From assembly GCA_947054505.1 (NCBI GenBank), contig CAMRWU010000001.1:218464-282463 (forward strand): a DNA stretch of 64,000 nucleotides. Direction: 5' to 3'. Positions 62,763-64,000 of this stretch are shown here, piece after piece. The DNA comes from an uncultured Pseudomonadota bacterium. Its GTDB lineage: Bacteria; Pseudomonadota; Alphaproteobacteria; RF32; CAG-239. Below the pieces are notes generated by a model. That model did not search any database. It worked only from the letters and a program-made list of their open reading frames with translations, and had not been told where the DNA came from. The position numbers and the translations under genes were made by a program. Within the stretch, counting starts at the first letter, position 1. Each line of letters starts with the position of its first letter.

Positions 62763-63476
62763 ATGGGTTACTTAAGTCAAAGAAAAAAAAGTGAAAGACA
62801 GCAACTGTTTTTAAAAATCATGGTTGTTGCTTGTGGTTTATATTCTTTTTTGCTGTTTTTCAATTCTGCGGATTTTCAAATGCTTGCCTTCCTGAAAAAC
62901 TATCTTTTTCAGGCATATGTCATAAGTTTTGTTTTAGTTGTTTATGCTTTTGGTTTGACACGGTGGACAACCGGTTTGTTTTTTCTGGTTTGTTTTCTGG
63001 TGCAGTATGGATATTTGTCCGCCACTGCCAATGTTTTTCTTAATAACAGAATTGAACAGGGAGAAACTCTTATTCTAAAAAAGAGCGAAACATCTTCCAT
63101 AACGATAATGCCTTCGCCGCACCCTGAAAGATACACGATAGTTAATGTTGATTTTTCAAAAATGTCTTTCCAAAAACGCCAACAGGCTTTCAAAAAACTC
63201 AGTGAGTTTGTTTCCCGACAGGATACCCCCGTCATTCTTTATGGTGATTGGGGAGAAACACCTTGGTCCAGAAACTTCAAAAGCTTTATGCATCAAACAG
63301 GTCTGCAGGTGAAAAACAAAATCAAGCTGTTTAGCTGTGACTATCTGTTTAATCCCTTGGCAGTTCCGACATTCTATGTCTTAGCCTTTGCCAATGTCGG
63401 TGTTGACGATATTGATATTGTGGCGCCCAAAGAAAAAGGCTGTGCTTTTGCGGTATCAAAATTAAAAATCCGCTAG
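62763..63476 (+). CDS. Membrane protein with a degenerate EEP-type domain
   Basis: A 237-residue protein. Three membrane helices occupy about residues 17-95. The C-terminal ~120 residues look like the later half of an endonuclease/exonuclease/phosphatase (EEP) domain: TIVNVDFSKM, then VILYGDWGETPWSRNFKSFM followed by a QTGLQV helix. The family motif is GDFNxxPWS; here Asn is Gly (GDWGETPWS), and the final catalytic DH is replaced (VGVDDIDIVAP). It is probably not an active nuclease; I cannot give a function. It is divergent from the TPR gene. Confidence 0.65.
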   Translation: MGYLSQRKKSERQQLFLKIMVVACGLYSFLLFFNSADFQMLAFLKNYLFQAYVISFVLVVYAFGLTRWTTGLFFLVCFLVQYGYLSATANVFLNNRIEQGETLILKKSETSSITIMPSPHPERYTIVNVDFSKMSFQKRQQAFKKLSEFVSRQDTPVILYGDWGETPWSRNFKSFMHQTGLQVKNKIKLFSCDYLFNPLAVPTFYVLAFANVGVDDIDIVAPKEKGCAFAVSKLKIR

Positions 63477-63514
63477 TTATTTTCATGTAAATAAACAGCA
63501 CCGTTTTTTTGGGA

Positions 63515-64000
63515 TTAAGACAAACATCTGTTCTTCAAAAGCTGATAAAGTTCATCTTCTCCGAAAGCTTGGGCATATTCCAGAGCTTTTTGTGCAAAAT
63601 CATCCGCTTCATTTTGGTGACCGGAAAGCTTTTCCAATAAAGCCAGATTCGCGCAATCAATTGCCATGCCGTTCCTCCGGTCATTCCGCGTTTCTTGGGA
63701 TAATGATTGCATAAAAAATGTCTTGGCGCGAGGCAAATCTCCCTGTCGCAGAAAAATCAAACCCAGCAGGCTGTAAGCATTAGCGATATGAAAACAGCTG
63801 GGGTGTTTTTCGAATAACGCAATCGCTTGTCTGGCAAAAGTTTCGGCCTGTTTGGGCTTTTTCATTTCAAAAGCGGCCTGCGCCTGTAACATAAGTGTTT
63901 CAAGTTGTCCGGGGATGTTTTCTGTCTTTTGATAAAACTCTAAGGCTGTTTTTGCGGCAACAAAAGTTGGTTTCCACTTCTTTTGTGCGCATAAACTACG
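63515..64000 (-). CDS. TPR protein, C-terminal part (continues past window end)
   Basis: The frame is open from the right edge (the codons upstream of the first Met at 63892 read RSLCAQKKWKPTFVAAKTAL), so the true start lies outside. About 161 residues are seen, made of helix pairs in TPR or SEL1 style: AQAAFEMKKPKQAETFARQA, IANAYSLLGLIFLRQGDLPR and CANLALLEKLSGHQNEADDF. TPRs form protein-binding superhelices; the partner is unknown. It is convergent with the gene at 62763. Confidence 0.75.
   Translation of the reverse strand, partial: RSLCAQKKWKPTFVAAKTALEFYQKTENIPGQLETLMLQAQAAFEMKKPKQAETFARQAIALFEKHPSCFHIANAYSLLGLIFLRQGDLPRAKTFFMQSLSQETRNDRRNGMAIDCANLALLEKLSGHQNEADDFAQKALEYAQAFGEDELYQLLKNRCLS

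Overview
The window looks like a chromosomal segment of an uncultured, AT-leaning alphaproteobacterium, possibly one of the host-associated Rhodospirillales-like lineages. Two conserved gene blocks point to the class. One is the mutM / enoyl-CoA hydratase / rpsT / dnaA run at 51.7-56.1 kb. The other is the secB (divergent) / Tim44-like / mltA / small membrane protein / smr run at 7.4-10.8 kb. The gpmI-envC-ctpA-deacetylase-rppH block at 25.5-31.3 kb is a third typical alphaproteobacterial arrangement. Almost everything is core chromosome. I see no prophage, insertion sequence, CRISPR array, integrase or transposase.

Layout. 0-7.2 kb: the 3' end of radA, cvpA, a gene remnant, then recR-ybaB-dnaX-ffs (SRP RNA) on the minus strand and the LpoA-like lipoprotein / rsmI / yraN group. 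7.4-10.8 kb: the translationally coupled Tim44-mltA-DUF-smr operon with secB facing away. 10.9-14.2 kb: a large cysteine-rich repeat secreted protein, a membrane metallophosphoesterase and tRNA-Ala(CGC). 14.4-19.1 kb: small membrane proteins, a GNAT acetyltransferase, parE and a pair of paralogous four-helix membrane proteins. 19.2-23.3 kb: rpsB-tsf, tRNA-Ala(GGC) with a partial duplicate, and the CCA-adding enzyme. 23.4-33.2 kb: an IalB-like protein, rlmN, and an envelope operon (rppH, divergent deacetylase, ctpA, envC, gpmI, a class A PBP). 33.3-40.1 kb: a ribbon-helix-helix protein, polA, a coiled-coil membrane protein and gyrB. 40.1-49.2 kb: an ABC exporter, a PTS-type operon (unknown protein, EIIA, HPr, DNA methyltransferase), two tiny new genes, a LolA-like carrier, xthA, a response regulator, a porin and nadM-nadE. 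49.2-57.9 kb: recF-dnaN-dnaA, rpsT, enoyl-CoA hydratase, mutM, a degenerate UbiB-like protein and a J-domain protein. 57.9-64 kb: a PAS sensor without a kinase domain, tsaB, TPR proteins and a membrane protein with an EEP-like domain.

How the genes fit together. Replication and repair dominate (dnaX, dnaN, dnaA, recF, recR, radA, polA, gyrB, parE, mutM, xthA). Cell-wall building and remodelling comes next (LpoA-like activator, MltA, EnvC, CtpA, class A PBP). Translation and RNA modification follow (rpsB, tsf, rpsT, rsmI, rlmN, tsaB, cca, ffs). Several core proteins appear altered. DNA polymerase I has lost all four proofreading carboxylates, MutM lacks its fourth zinc-finger cysteine, EF-Ts has gained a CxxC motif, the gene at the ubiB position encodes a degenerate kinase-like protein, and the PAS sensor has no kinase. 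The most interesting unexplained items are the ten-A slippage site in dnaX, the cysteine-rich repeat protein, the two tiny proteins at 44.2-44.5 kb, the leader shared by the two paralogous membrane genes at 18 kb and the duplicated repeat upstream of dnaA. All calls come from reading the sequence; no search was run.
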